Shown: positions 18,092-26,962, numbered from the stretch's first letter. The stretch: DNA of 40,992 bases from Neoroseomonas soli (GCF_018129065.1 NZ_JAAEDM010000042.1:1-40992), one strand, 5' to 3'. Numbers and translations are program-made. The notes: generated from the sequence alone by a model not told the origin.

Positions 18092-21000
18092 ATGACTGTC
18101 ATTTCTGCCCTGACCACGACGCAGATCCAGGGCCTCACGACGACGGCCATCGCGGGGCTGACCACTGCCGATATCCGCAGCATGGCGACGACACAGATCC
18201 AGGCCCTGACCACGACCCAGGTCGGCGGGCTGAAGCCGACGCAACTCGCGGCCCTGACCACGACGCAGGTGGCGGCGCTCGAGACGACCGATCTGGCGGC
18301 GCTGAACACCACGCAGGTGCGTGGCCTCGCCGCGACCCAGGTCGCCGCGCTCTCCACCACGCAGGTCGGGGCGCTGACCACGACCCAGATCGGCGCGCTG
18401 AGCGCCACGCAGGTCGCGGGCCTCGAGACGACCGACGTCGCGGCGCTGTCCACCACCCAGATCGTGGCGCTGGGCAGCAGCCAGATGGCCGCCCTCGGCA
18501 CGGCCCAGGTGCGGGCGCTGGAGAGCACCGACATCGGGGTGCTGACCACGACGCAGATGCGCGGGCTCGCCTCGTCCCAGGTCGCGGCGCTGACCACGAC
18601 GCAGGTCGGCGCGCTGGCCACGACGCAGATCGCGGGGCTGACCACCACCCAGGTGGCCGGGCTGACCACGACCCAGGTGGCGGCGCTAACCACGACGCAG
18701 CTCGGCGCGCTGACCTCGACCCAGGTCGCAGGGCTGACCACGGCCCAGTTGAGGGCGCTCGACACCACCGACATCGCCTCCCTGACCACCACCCAGGTCG
18801 CCGGGCTGCGCTCCAGCCAGCTTGCCGGCCTGACCACGACCCAGATCGGCGCGATCGAGACCACCGACCTCGCCACCCTGACCACGACGCAGTTGACCGG
18901 CCTGACAAGCACGCAGGTCGGCGCGCTGAGCACCACCCAGGTCGCGGCGTTGAGCACGACCCAGATCGCCGGCCTCTTCACCCGCCAGGTCGCGGGGCTT
19001 CAGACCACCGACCTCGCGGCGCTTTCCACCACGCAGGTCGCCGCGCTTGCCAGCACGCAGCTTGCGGCGCTGAGCACGACGCAGTTGCTGGGGCTGGAGA
19101 CGACGGACCTCGCGGTCCTGACCACGACGCAGATGCGCGGTCTCGCGGCGTCGCAGCTCGCCTCGCTGACCACGACGCAGATCGGCGCGCTGACGACGAC
19201 GCAGGTCGGCGGGCTGAATGCGACGCAGGTGGCGGGGCTCAGCTCGACCCAGGTTTCGGCGCTGAGCACGACGCAGCTCGCGGCGCTCACCTCCACGCAG
19301 ATCGGCGCCATGACGACAGTCCAGCTCCGCGGGCTGGACACCACCGACATCGCAGCCCTGACCACGACCCAGGTCGGCGGGCTGAAGCCGACGCAACTCG
19401 CGGCCCTGACCACGACGCAGGTGGCGGCGCTCGAGACGACTGATCTGGCGGCGCTGAACACCACGCAGGTGCGTGGTCTCGCCGCGACCCAGGTCGCCGC
19501 GCTCTCCACCACGCAGGTCGGGGCGCTGACCACGACCCAGGTCGGCGCGCTGAGCGCCACGCAGGTCGCGGGCCTCGAGACGACCGACGTCGCGGCGCTG
19601 TCCACCACCCAGATCGTGGCGCTGGGCAGCAGCCAGATGGCCGCCCTCGGCACGGCCCAGGTGCGGGCGCTGGAGAGCACCGACATCGGGGTGCTGACCA
19701 CGACGCAGATGCGCGGGCTCGCCTCGTCCCAGGTCGCGGCGCTGACCACGACGCAGCTCGGCGCGCTGGCCACGACGCAGATCGCGGGGCTGACCACCAC
19801 CCAGGTGGCCGGGCTGACCACGACCCAGGTGGCGGCGCTGACCACGACGCAGCTCGGCGCGCTGACCTCGACCCAGGTCGCAGGGCTGACCACGGCCCAG
19901 TTGAGGGCGCTCGACACCACCGACATCGCCGCCCTGACCACCACCCAGGTCGCCGGGCTGCGCTCCAGCCAGCTTGCCGGCCTGACCACGACCCAGATCG
20001 GCGCGATCGAGACCACCGACCTCGCCACCCTGACCACGACGCAGTTGACCGGCCTGACAAGCACGCAGGTCGGCGCGCTGAGCACCACCCAGGTCGCGGC
20101 GTTGAGCACGACCCAGATCGCCGGCCTCTTCACCCGCCAGGTCGCGGGGCTTCAGACCACCGACCTCGCGGCGCTTTCCACCACGCAGGTCGCCGCGCTT
20201 GCCAGCACGCAGCTTGCGGCGCTGAGCACGACGCAGTTGCTGGGGCTGGAGACGACGGACCTCGCGGTCCTGACCACGACGCAGATGCGCGGTCTCGCGG
20301 CGTCGCAGCTCGCCTCGCTGACCACGACGCAGATCGGCGCGCTGACCACGACGCAGGTCGGCGGGCTGAACGCGACGCAGGTCGCGGGGCTCAGCTCGAC
20401 CCAGGTTTCGGCGCTGAGCACGACGCAGCTCGCGGCGCTCACCTCCACGCAGATCGGGGCCATGACGACAGCCCAGCTCCGCGGGCTGGACACCACCGAC
20501 ATCGCAGCCCTGACCACGACCCAGGTCGGTGGGCTGAAGCCGACGCAGCTCGCGGCCCTGACCACGACGCAGGTGGCGGCGCTCGAGACGACTGATCTGG
20601 CGGCGCTGAACACCACGCAGGTGCGTGGTCTCGCCGCGACCCAGGTCGCCGCGCTCTCCACCACGCAGGTCGGGGCGCTGACCACGACCCAGGTCGGCGC
20701 GCTGAGCGCCACGCAGGTCGCGGGCCTCGAGACGACCGACGTCGCGGCGCTGACCACCACCCAGCTCGGCGCCATCGGCACCAGCGCGCTACGGGGCTTG
20801 GTCTCGTCCCAGGTCGCGGCGCTGACCACGACGCAGGTCGCGGCGCTGACCACGACGCAGGTCGGCGCGCTGGCCGCGACGCAGATCACCGGGCTCGAAG
20901 CCTCCGACATCGCCGCGCTGACGACAACGCAGATCGGCGCGCTGAGCACGACGCAGCTCGCCGCGCTGAGCGGCATACAGATGAAGGGGTTCCAGACCAC

Positions 21001-22441
21001 CGATATCGCGGTGCTCACCACCACGCAGATCCGGGGGCTGGCGGCGACGCAGGTCGCCTCCCTGACCTCCACCCAGATCGGCGCCGTCACCACCGCCCAA
21101 TTGGGGGCGCTGACCACGACGCAGATCCGCGGCATGACCACGGTCCAGGTGGGGGCGCTGTCCACGACGCAGATGGGGGCCCTGGCCGCCACGCAGCTCG
21201 GCGCACTGACCACGGTGCAGGTGCGCGCCCTGGACACCACCGACATCGCGGGGCTGACCACCACCCAGGTCGCCGGTCTCAGCGCCCTCCAGCTCGGTGC
21301 GCTGACAACGACGCAACTGGCGGCGTTCGAGACCACCGACCTCGCCACACTGTCCGCCACCCAGATCCGCGGTCTGAACACCACGCAGATGAGGGCGCTG
21401 AGCACCACCCAGGTCGGTGCGCTGACCACGACGCAGCTCGGCGCCTTCGCCTCCTCCCAGGTGACGGCGCTCAGCACGACGCAGGTGGGGGCGCTAACCA
21501 CCACCCAGGTCGCGGGTCTCGGCACCACGCAGCTGCGCGGGCTGGCCTCGAGCCAGGTGGCGTCGCTGAGCACCACCCAGGTCGGTGCGCTGACCACGAC
21601 ACAGATCGCTGCCCTGACGAGCCAGCAGATCGTCGGCATGGAAACCACCGACCTTGTGGCGCTGACCACGACGCAGGTCGGGGCGCTCAGCCGTACGCTG
21701 ATCGCCGCACTTGGCACCTCGCAGGTCCGCGCGCTGGAAACCACCGACCTCGCGGTGCTGACGACGGCGCAGATCGGTGGGCTCGCTTCCTCCCAGGTGC
21801 AGGCGCTGACCACGACGCAGGTCGGCGCGCTGACGACGACGCAGCTTGCGGCCCTCACCTCGACCCAGATGGCCGGTCTCAGCACCAGCCAGGTGGGCGT
21901 GCTGACCACGACGCAGGTCGGGGCCCTGGGCACCACCCAGGTCCGGGGACTCAGCACCGCGCAGGTGGCGGCGCTGACCACCACCCAGGTGGGCGTGTTG
22001 AGCACGACCCAGATCGGTGCCTTGACCGTCAGCCAGATCAAGGGTCTGGAAACCACCGACCTTGGAGTGCTGAGCACGACGCAACTGGGGGCGCTTACCT
22101 CCACGCAGATGGCAGCGCTGACCAACGCGCAGGTCACGGCGCTCACCACCACGGCGATTGGCGCGCTGACAACGACCCAGCAGGTGGGCCTCTCCTCCGC
22201 GCAACTGGGGGCGCTGACCAGCACGCAGGTTGCCGTACTGAGCACCACGGGCATCGCGGCGCTGACCACGACGCAGGTGGCGGGGCTGACCACGACGCAG
22301 ATCGCCGCCTTCACCACGACGCAGATCGGCGCGCTGGAGACCAGCGACATCGCTGCGCTGACGAATGCGCAGGTGGCCGGCTTCACCACGACGCAGATCG
22401 GCGCGATGACCACGGCGCAGGCCAACGCGCTGTTCGCATGA
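18092..22441 (+). CDS. Giant Thr/Gln-rich octapeptide-repeat protein, candidate type I secreted substrate
   Basis: A 1449-residue protein: five residues (MTVIS), then exactly 180 octapeptides, then ALFA. The unit is [A/G]-L-x-T-T-Q-[V/I/L]-x, for example ALTTTQVG. Leu holds position 2 almost without exception, and position 6 is Gln, or Asp in a spaced subset (GLETTDLA type). I see no Cys, Trp, Tyr or His, and Pro only in the repeated LKPTQ unit. There is no Sec signal, membrane segment or GGxGxD RTX motif. T-x-x-Q/D spacing resembles a helix N-cap box, so each octad could be a small helix-turn; a Thr-faced beta-solenoid is the alternative. The position after HlyB/HlyD genes and before two GT41 genes suggests an exported, glycosylated surface protein. 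Family and function are not known to me. Confidence 0.9.
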   Translation: MTVISALTTTQIQGLTTTAIAGLTTADIRSMATTQIQALTTTQVGGLKPTQLAALTTTQVAALETTDLAALNTTQVRGLAATQVAALSTTQVGALTTTQIGALSATQVAGLETTDVAALSTTQIVALGSSQMAALGTAQVRALESTDIGVLTTTQMRGLASSQVAALTTTQVGALATTQIAGLTTTQVAGLTTTQVAALTTTQLGALTSTQVAGLTTAQLRALDTTDIASLTTTQVAGLRSSQLAGLTTTQIGAIETTDLATLTTTQLTGLTSTQVGALSTTQVAALSTTQIAGLFTRQVAGLQTTDLAALSTTQVAALASTQLAALSTTQLLGLETTDLAVLTTTQMRGLAASQLASLTTTQIGALTTTQVGGLNATQVAGLSSTQVSALSTTQLAALTSTQIGAMTTVQLRGLDTTDIAALTTTQVGGLKPTQLAALTTTQVAALETTDLAALNTTQVRGLAATQVAALSTTQVGALTTTQVGALSATQVAGLETTDVAALSTTQIVALGSSQMAALGTAQVRALESTDIGVLTTTQMRGLASSQVAALTTTQLGALATTQIAGLTTTQVAGLTTTQVAALTTTQLGALTSTQVAGLTTAQLRALDTTDIAALTTTQVAGLRSSQLAGLTTTQIGAIETTDLATLTTTQLTGLTSTQVGALSTTQVAALSTTQIAGLFTRQVAGLQTTDLAALSTTQVAALASTQLAALSTTQLLGLETTDLAVLTTTQMRGLAASQLASLTTTQIGALTTTQVGGLNATQVAGLSSTQVSALSTTQLAALTSTQIGAMTTAQLRGLDTTDIAALTTTQVGGLKPTQLAALTTTQVAALETTDLAALNTTQVRGLAATQVAALSTTQVGALTTTQVGALSATQVAGLETTDVAALTTTQLGAIGTSALRGLVSSQVAALTTTQVAALTTTQVGALAATQITGLEASDIAALTTTQIGALSTTQLAALSGIQMKGFQTTDIAVLTTTQIRGLAATQVASLTSTQIGAVTTAQLGALTTTQIRGMTTVQVGALSTTQMGALAATQLGALTTVQVRALDTTDIAGLTTTQVAGLSALQLGALTTTQLAAFETTDLATLSATQIRGLNTTQMRALSTTQVGALTTTQLGAFASSQVTALSTTQVGALTTTQVAGLGTTQLRGLASSQVASLSTTQVGALTTTQIAALTSQQIVGMETTDLVALTTTQVGALSRTLIAALGTSQVRALETTDLAVLTTAQIGGLASSQVQALTTTQVGALTTTQLAALTSTQMAGLSTSQVGVLTTTQVGALGTTQVRGLSTAQVAALTTTQVGVLSTTQIGALTVSQIKGLETTDLGVLSTTQLGALTSTQMAALTNAQVTALTTTAIGALTTTQQVGLSSAQLGALTSTQVAVLSTTGIAALTTTQVAGLTTTQIAAFTTTQIGALETSDIAALTNAQVAGFTTTQIGAMTTAQANALFA
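18107..22426 (+). repeat. 180 tandem 24-nt (8-aa) coding repeats with a 24-octad superperiod
   Basis: The array keeps strict 24-nt register over 4320 nt with no insertion or deletion. In the 48-octad block from 18203, Asp-bearing octads fall at positions 4, 10, 14, 24, 28, 34, 38 and 48. That is one pattern (4, 10, 14, 24) repeated every 24 octads (192 aa, 576 nt). Other octads match across the two halves too: 2 with 26 (GLKPTQLA/GLRSSQLA), 15 with 39 (identical VLTTTQMR), 23 with 47. After about octad 106 of this numbering the pattern decays and spacing becomes irregular. Confidence 0.93.
18203..20746 (+). repeat. Recent 1152-bp tandem duplication plus partial third copy
   Basis: Copy 1 is 18203-19354, copy 2 is 19355-20506, and a partial third copy covers 20507-20746 before the sequence diverges. 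Each full copy is 48 octads (384 aa). Comparing by eye I find about eleven base differences between copies 1 and 2, so roughly 99% identity, and only about four amino-acid changes. This is far closer than neighbouring octads are to one another, so the duplication is recent, by unequal recombination or slippage. Confidence 0.92.
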
Positions 22442-22447
22442 CATGGC

Positions 22448-22465
22448 GCGGCCGGGTGCGGCCGC
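22448..22465 (+). promoter_or_regulatory. Hairpin between repeat-protein and glycosyltransferase genes
   Basis: GCGGCC (22448-22453) pairs with GGCCGC (22460-22465) around a 6-nt loop, seven bases after the repeat gene's stop. It could stabilise the abundant upstream message or lower read-through into the enzyme genes. There is no T-run. Confidence 0.35.
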
Positions 22466-22489
22466 GACCACCAGACGGGAGCATCGGGC

Positions 22490-24472
22490 ATGCACAAAAT
22501 GGGCATCGCCGAGCTGGTCGGGGGCGCGCAGGCGCTCGCGGCCTCGGGCCAGGCGGCACTGGCGGCGGAACTCTACCGCGACTGGGTCGCGCTGAACCCG
22601 GACGATCCGCTGCTGCACGCCGTGCACTTCAACCGTGGCGTGCTGCTGGCCGGGCTGAACGACCTGCACGGCGCGGTGGAGGCCTTCACCGCCGCCATCC
22701 GGCGCCGGCCGGATTTCCTGCCGCCCTACATCAACCTCGGCGCCGCCTATGAACGGCTGGGCGCGGCGGCGCAGGCCTACAACCACTGGGCGCATGTCTC
22801 CACCAGCCTGGCCGCGCTGACGGGCGACACGGTCGCCTACAAGGCCACGGCGCTGAAGCAGATGGCGCAGGTGCAGGAAGGTGCGCGCCGCCTGTCGGAG
22901 GCGGAGGACACGCTCCGCCTGGTCGCGGAACTCACGCCCTGGCAGCGCGACGTGGTTCAGCACTGGATCAGCCTGCGCCAGCGCCAGTGCCAGTGGCCGC
23001 TGCTGATGCCACTCGCGGGCCACGACCGCGCGGCGCTGCTGCGCCGCATCGCGCCGCTCAGCATGGCCTGCTATGCGGATGACCCGATGCTGCAGCTCGC
23101 CGTGGCCCACGCGCATTGCCGCGAGGACCATGGCTGGCCCGGGAGCTTCCGCACCACCGAGGACTTCACCCATCGCATCGCCGAGGTGCGGGGGCGGCGG
23201 CTGCGGATCGGCTATCTCTCCTCCGACCTCCGGGAACATGCCATCGGGTCCCTGATGGCGGAAATGTTCGGCCTGCACGACCGCAGCGCGCTGGAGGTCT
23301 TCGCCTATTATTGCGGCGTGCCGCAGGAGGACGCGACCAAGGCCCGCATCCGGGAATCGGTCGAGCACTGGCGCGTCATCACCGACCTCGACGATGCGGC
23401 GGCGGAAGCGATGATCTTCGCCGACGGCATCGACATCCTGGTGGACGTGAACGGACACACGCGCAGCGCCCGCACGCGGCTGCTCGCGCGGCGGCCGGCG
23501 CCGATCATCGTCAACTGGCTCGGCTATCCGGGCAGCATGGGCAGCCCGTACCACCACTACATCATCGGCGACCCGCATATCGTCCCGCCGGGCAGCGAGC
23601 GCTTCTGTTCCGAGAAGGTGGTGCGCCTCGCCTGCTACCAGCCCAATGACCGGCAGCGACCCACGGGGGCGGAGCGCGCGCCGACCCGCGCGGAACAAGG
23701 CCTGCCCGAGGACGCTGCGGTCTTCTGTTCCTTCAACGGCACGCAGAAGATCACGCCCTTCGTCTTCGCGCGCTGGATGGAGATCCTTCGCCAGGTGCCC
23801 GGCAGCGTGCTGTGGCTGCTCAAATCCTGCGAGGAGGTCGAGGCCCGCCTGCGCGCCCGCGCCGCCGCGGCCGGCGTCGCGCCGGAACGAATCGTCTTCG
23901 CGCCGATCACCGGCAACCGCGACCATCTGGCGCGTTATGCGCTGGCGGACCTGTTCCTCGATACGCTGCCCTACGGGGCGCACACCACGGCCTCCGACGC
24001 GCTGTGGATGGGCGTGCCGGTGCTGACCGTGCCCGGGCGCGGTTTCGCCGCGCGCGTCTGCGCGAGCCTGGTGCATGCGGCAGGGCTGCCGGAATTCGTC
24101 TGCTCGGGCGTCGAGGAATATGTCGCGCGCGCCATCGCCTTCGGCCGCGACCGCGCGGCGCTGGCGCCCTTCCGCGAGAGGCTCGTCGCCGGGCGCGGGA
24201 CGGCGCTGCTCTTCGACACGCCGCGTCTGGTGCGCGACCTCGAGGCGCTGTTCCGCGGCATGTGGGACGACTTCGCCGCGAACCGCCTGCCCCGGCCGGA
24301 CATGACGAATCTCGAAACCTATCTCGAACTCGGCGCAGCCATGGACCACGACGCGATCGAGGCCGCGTTCGATCCGGGTCAGGAGGATCGCTGGCGCGAC
24401 GCGATGGCGCGCCGTCATGCCTTCGCGCCGTTGCCGCCCGATGCGCGCTTTCACCCGGCGGCGGAAGGCTGA
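22490..24472 (+). CDS. TPR-containing GT41 (O-GlcNAc transferase-like) glycosyltransferase 1
   Basis: A 660-residue cytoplasmic protein. Residues 1 to about 160 form TPR-like helices (HFNRGVLLAGLNDLHGAVEAF; INLGAAYERLGAAAQAY). From about 236 a GT41 catalytic region begins: RIGYLSSDLREHAIG with His250 at the position of the OGT active-site histidine, FNGTQKITPFVFARW with Lys420 at the UDP-contacting lysine, and LADLFLDTLPYGAHTTASDALW with HTT at 498-500 as in animal OGT. It should transfer a sugar from a UDP-sugar to protein Ser/Thr (or, as in HMW1C-type GT41 enzymes, Asn). It starts 48 nt after the Thr-rich repeat gene, which makes that protein its likely acceptor. The acceptor and sugar are inferred. 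Confidence 0.92.
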   Translation: MHKMGIAELVGGAQALAASGQAALAAELYRDWVALNPDDPLLHAVHFNRGVLLAGLNDLHGAVEAFTAAIRRRPDFLPPYINLGAAYERLGAAAQAYNHWAHVSTSLAALTGDTVAYKATALKQMAQVQEGARRLSEAEDTLRLVAELTPWQRDVVQHWISLRQRQCQWPLLMPLAGHDRAALLRRIAPLSMACYADDPMLQLAVAHAHCREDHGWPGSFRTTEDFTHRIAEVRGRRLRIGYLSSDLREHAIGSLMAEMFGLHDRSALEVFAYYCGVPQEDATKARIRESVEHWRVITDLDDAAAEAMIFADGIDILVDVNGHTRSARTRLLARRPAPIIVNWLGYPGSMGSPYHHYIIGDPHIVPPGSERFCSEKVVRLACYQPNDRQRPTGAERAPTRAEQGLPEDAAVFCSFNGTQKITPFVFARWMEILRQVPGSVLWLLKSCEEVEARLRARAAAAGVAPERIVFAPITGNRDHLARYALADLFLDTLPYGAHTTASDALWMGVPVLTVPGRGFAARVCASLVHAAGLPEFVCSGVEEYVARAIAFGRDRAALAPFRERLVAGRGTALLFDTPRLVRDLEALFRGMWDDFAANRLPRPDMTNLETYLELGAAMDHDAIEAAFDPGQEDRWRDAMARRHAFAPLPPDARFHPAAEG

Positions 24473-24475
24473 GCC

Positions 24476-26242
24476 GTGGCGCCGCTCGACGCCGCCGCGC
24501 CGGGAACGCTCGCCGGCTTGCCGCTGGAAGCCCTGATGGCGCGCCTGGACGGCGCAGCGCCGGAGGACGGGATCGCGGCCTACCGCACCTGGCTCGGCGG
24601 CAATCCGGTGTCGCCGCAGCGCTTCGCGGCGTGGTTCAACCTCGGCGTGCTGCTCGGCGCCGGGGGGGATCGGCAGGGGGCCATGGTCGCCTATCGGCAG
24701 GCGTTGGCGCTCAAGCCGGATCTGCATCAGGCGGCGGTGAACCTGGGCCTCGCGCTCGAGGCCGAGGGCCGGGCGGAGGATGCGCTCGCACTATGGCAGG
24801 GCGCATTGCAGCCGGACGAGGCGCGCATCCCGCTGCTCAACCATCGCGGCAGGCTGCTGGAAAGCCGCAAGCAGTATGCCGAGGCTGAACGCACATTGCG
24901 CGCCAGCCTGCTGATCGACCCGCAGCAGCCGGACGTCATCCAGCACTGGGCGCATCTGCGCCAGAAGGGCTGCATGTGGCCATTGCGCGGCGACGGCATT
25001 CCGGGCCTGTCGGAAGACGCGATGGCGCTGCAGGGTGGCCCGCTCGGCGCCCTTGCGCTGACCGATGATCCGGCGTTGCAGCGGCGCATCGGGGAAGCCT
25101 GGATCGCCCGCAAGGTACCGCCGGCGCCGGAGCGCCTCGCACCCGCGCGCGGCTATGCGCATGACCGCATCCGCGTCGGCTACCTCTCCTCCGACTTCTG
25201 CCGGCACGCCATGGGCTTCCTGATCGTGGAACTGCTGGAACGCCACGATCGCGGCCGCTTCGAAGTCTTCGGTTATTGCTCGACCGAGGAGGATGGCAGC
25301 GACCTGCGCCGCCGCATCATCGCCGCGCTGGACCACCATGTCCCGATCGGCCTCCTCTCGGAGGAGGAGGCCGCACGCCGCATCCGCGCCGACGAGATCG
25401 ACATCCTGGTGGACCTCAACGGCCTGACGCGCGGGGCGCGGCTCGGCGCGCTGCGCTGGAAGCCGGCGCCGGTGCAGGCGACCTATCTCGGCTATGTCGG
25501 CCCGGTGCCGATCCCGGAACTGGACTGGCTGATCTGCGACGAGGTCGTGATCCCTCCCGGGCAGGCGGAACACTATGCGCCGCGGCCCCTGCCGCTCGGC
25601 GGGCTGTATCAGGCGAATGACAGCCGCGCGCCGTCGCTGCCCGCCATCACGCGCGCGGAGGAGGGCCTGCCGGCCGATGCCTTCGTCCTCTGCTGCTTCA
25701 ACAACTTCTATAAGATCACGCCCGAGGTCTTCGGCGCCTGGATGGCGATCCTGCGGCGCGCGCCTCAGGCCGTGCTCTGGCTGACCGAGGACAACGCGAC
25801 GGGCATCGCCAATCTCCGTGCCCAGGCCGAAGCGGCGGGCGTGGCGGCGGGACGCATCGTCTTCGCCACGCGCTCCGACCCGTCGCGCTACCTGGCGCGG
25901 CTGGGCCTGGCGGATCTGTTCGTGGACACATTCCCCTACAATGCGGGCACGGTGGCCTCCGACGCGTTGCGCAAGGGGCTGCCGATCGTGACGCTTGCCG
26001 GGCGGGCCTTCGCCTCCCGCATGGCGGCCAGCCTGCTGACGGCGGTCGGGCTGCCCGACGGTATCGCCACGACGCTCGATGACTACATTGAGATCGCGGC
26101 GGCCCATGCCACCGATCCGGCACGCCACGCGCGCGCACGGGCCTCGCTGGCGGACGGTGCCTGGGCGCGCAGCATCGGCGATACGGCCGGTTTTGCGGTG
26201 CGCATGGAAGCGGCATTCGAACGGATCCGGCTGGCGCCTTGA
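24476..26242 (+). CDS. TPR-containing GT41 (O-GlcNAc transferase-like) glycosyltransferase 2
   Basis: A 588-residue paralogue of the gene before it, starting with GTG at 24476, three bases after that stop. TPR-like helices fill about residues 50-160 (WFNLGVLLGAGGDRQGAMVAYRQAL; VNLGLALEAEGRAEDALALW). The GT41 part has RVGYLSSDFCRHAMG (His244), FNNFYKITPEVFGAW (Lys413) and LADLFVDTFPYNAGTVASDAL. In that last motif the HTT of the first enzyme is replaced by GTV (491-493), so the two may differ in donor or acceptor. Tight spacing implies cotranscription and joint function. A hairpin cluster overlaps its stop codon. Confidence 0.92.
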   Translation: MAPLDAAAPGTLAGLPLEALMARLDGAAPEDGIAAYRTWLGGNPVSPQRFAAWFNLGVLLGAGGDRQGAMVAYRQALALKPDLHQAAVNLGLALEAEGRAEDALALWQGALQPDEARIPLLNHRGRLLESRKQYAEAERTLRASLLIDPQQPDVIQHWAHLRQKGCMWPLRGDGIPGLSEDAMALQGGPLGALALTDDPALQRRIGEAWIARKVPPAPERLAPARGYAHDRIRVGYLSSDFCRHAMGFLIVELLERHDRGRFEVFGYCSTEEDGSDLRRRIIAALDHHVPIGLLSEEEAARRIRADEIDILVDLNGLTRGARLGALRWKPAPVQATYLGYVGPVPIPELDWLICDEVVIPPGQAEHYAPRPLPLGGLYQANDSRAPSLPAITRAEEGLPADAFVLCCFNNFYKITPEVFGAWMAILRRAPQAVLWLTEDNATGIANLRAQAEAAGVAAGRIVFATRSDPSRYLARLGLADLFVDTFPYNAGTVASDALRKGLPIVTLAGRAFASRMAASLLTAVGLPDGIATTLDDYIEIAAAHATDPARHARARASLADGAWARSIGDTAGFAVRMEAAFERIRLAP

Positions 26243-26359
26243 GAGGGGCTCTGCCCCTCTCAAACTCTTCCCGCCAAAGGCCGAAAGGCCTTTGGAAACC
26301 GGGTTCCGAGGGCCTTTCGGCCCTCGGTGGGGGAGCGTGAGGGGGCGACGCCCCCTCAC
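26241..26359. repeat. Composite palindromic (BIME-like) repeat between convergent genes
   Basis: Four hairpins: 26241-26261 (GAGAGGGGC stem), 26274-26295 (CCAAAGGCC stem, loop GAAA), 26306-26327 (CCGAGGGCC stem, loop TTTC) and 26337-26359 (GTGAGGGGGC stem). The order, stem lengths and GAAA/TTTC loops match the cluster at 4035-4171, so this is a dispersed element family of this genome. It sits at the convergence of GT41 gene 2 and the methyltransferase, overlapping both stop codons, and could end transcription from both sides. Confidence 0.87.
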
Positions 26360-26940
26360 ACACCCGTAACGTAAGCGGTGGCCCACAACGCGAAGTGCCG
26401 GTCCCGCACCACCCGCACAAGCCCGAACCCCGCCGCGACCAGCGCCGCCTCCAGCGTCCGCGCCGTGAACCCCGTGCGGTGCGCCATGAACACGTTGCCG
26501 CCGGCGATCGCCGCGCCGTGGCCATAGAGCATGTCCAACGGCGCGATCGGTCCGGCGGGCGAGACATAGGCCGCTTCCGCCAGCCGATCCTGCGCCACCA
26601 GTTCCGCCACCTGCTGCAAGTCGGGCACCGTCACCAGGGCGAAGCCACCGTGCCGCAGCACGCGGCGGAACTCGGCGAGCGCGATCGGTACCTCGTGCGC
26701 GAACAGGTGTTCGAGGTTGTGTGCCGACCAGACCGCATCGACGGAGGCGCTGTCCACCACCGCCATGTCGGTGATGGAGGCCTCGATGTCCGGTGCCACC
26801 GCAGGATCGATGTCGAGCCGCACCTCCCGCCATTCGCCCGCAGGGAAGAAGTTGGAGGGCAGCTTGCCCGGATCGGCGGCGCCGCAGCCGACATGCAGGA
26901 CGGTGCGCAGCGCGGCGGGCGCCTCGGCGAGAAGGACCAT
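26356..26940 (-). CDS. Class I SAM-dependent methyltransferase
   Basis: A 194-residue protein with Methyltransf_11-like motifs: the SAM loop VLHVGCGAADPGKLP (about 14-28), the acidic partner LDIDP, DAVWSAHNLEHL (motif IV region) and FRRVLRHGGFALVTVPDLQ. No signal or membrane segment. The start at 26940 has a GGAGAG ribosome site in the 22-nt gap after the FkbM-family gene, so the two are cotranscribed. The target is not predictable; position near two glycosyltransferases suggests sugar or peptide methylation, but it is also the last gene behind the ABC importer genes. Confidence 0.88.
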   Translation of the reverse strand: MVLLAEAPAALRTVLHVGCGAADPGKLPSNFFPAGEWREVRLDIDPAVAPDIEASITDMAVVDSASVDAVWSAHNLEHLFAHEVPIALAEFRRVLRHGGFALVTVPDLQQVAELVAQDRLAEAAYVSPAGPIAPLDMLYGHGAAIAGGNVFMAHRTGFTARTLEAALVAAGFGLVRVVRDRHFALWATAYVTGV

Positions 26941-26962
26941 GGCGTCTCTCCGGAAAGGGTTA

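Noticed and set aside
18107..22426. 24-nt regularly spaced repeats as a CRISPR array
   Set aside because: Units are contiguous and in frame with no unique spacers, encode a consistent peptide and have no cas genes nearby.
17773..24727. Very long minus-strand open frames opposite the repeat gene (17773-18981, 19000-20133, 20152-22506, 21494-24727)
   Set aside because: The 24-nt repeat has no stop codons in several antisense frames, so long frames arise automatically. Their products are low-complexity echoes of the octads and their ends do not match any family.
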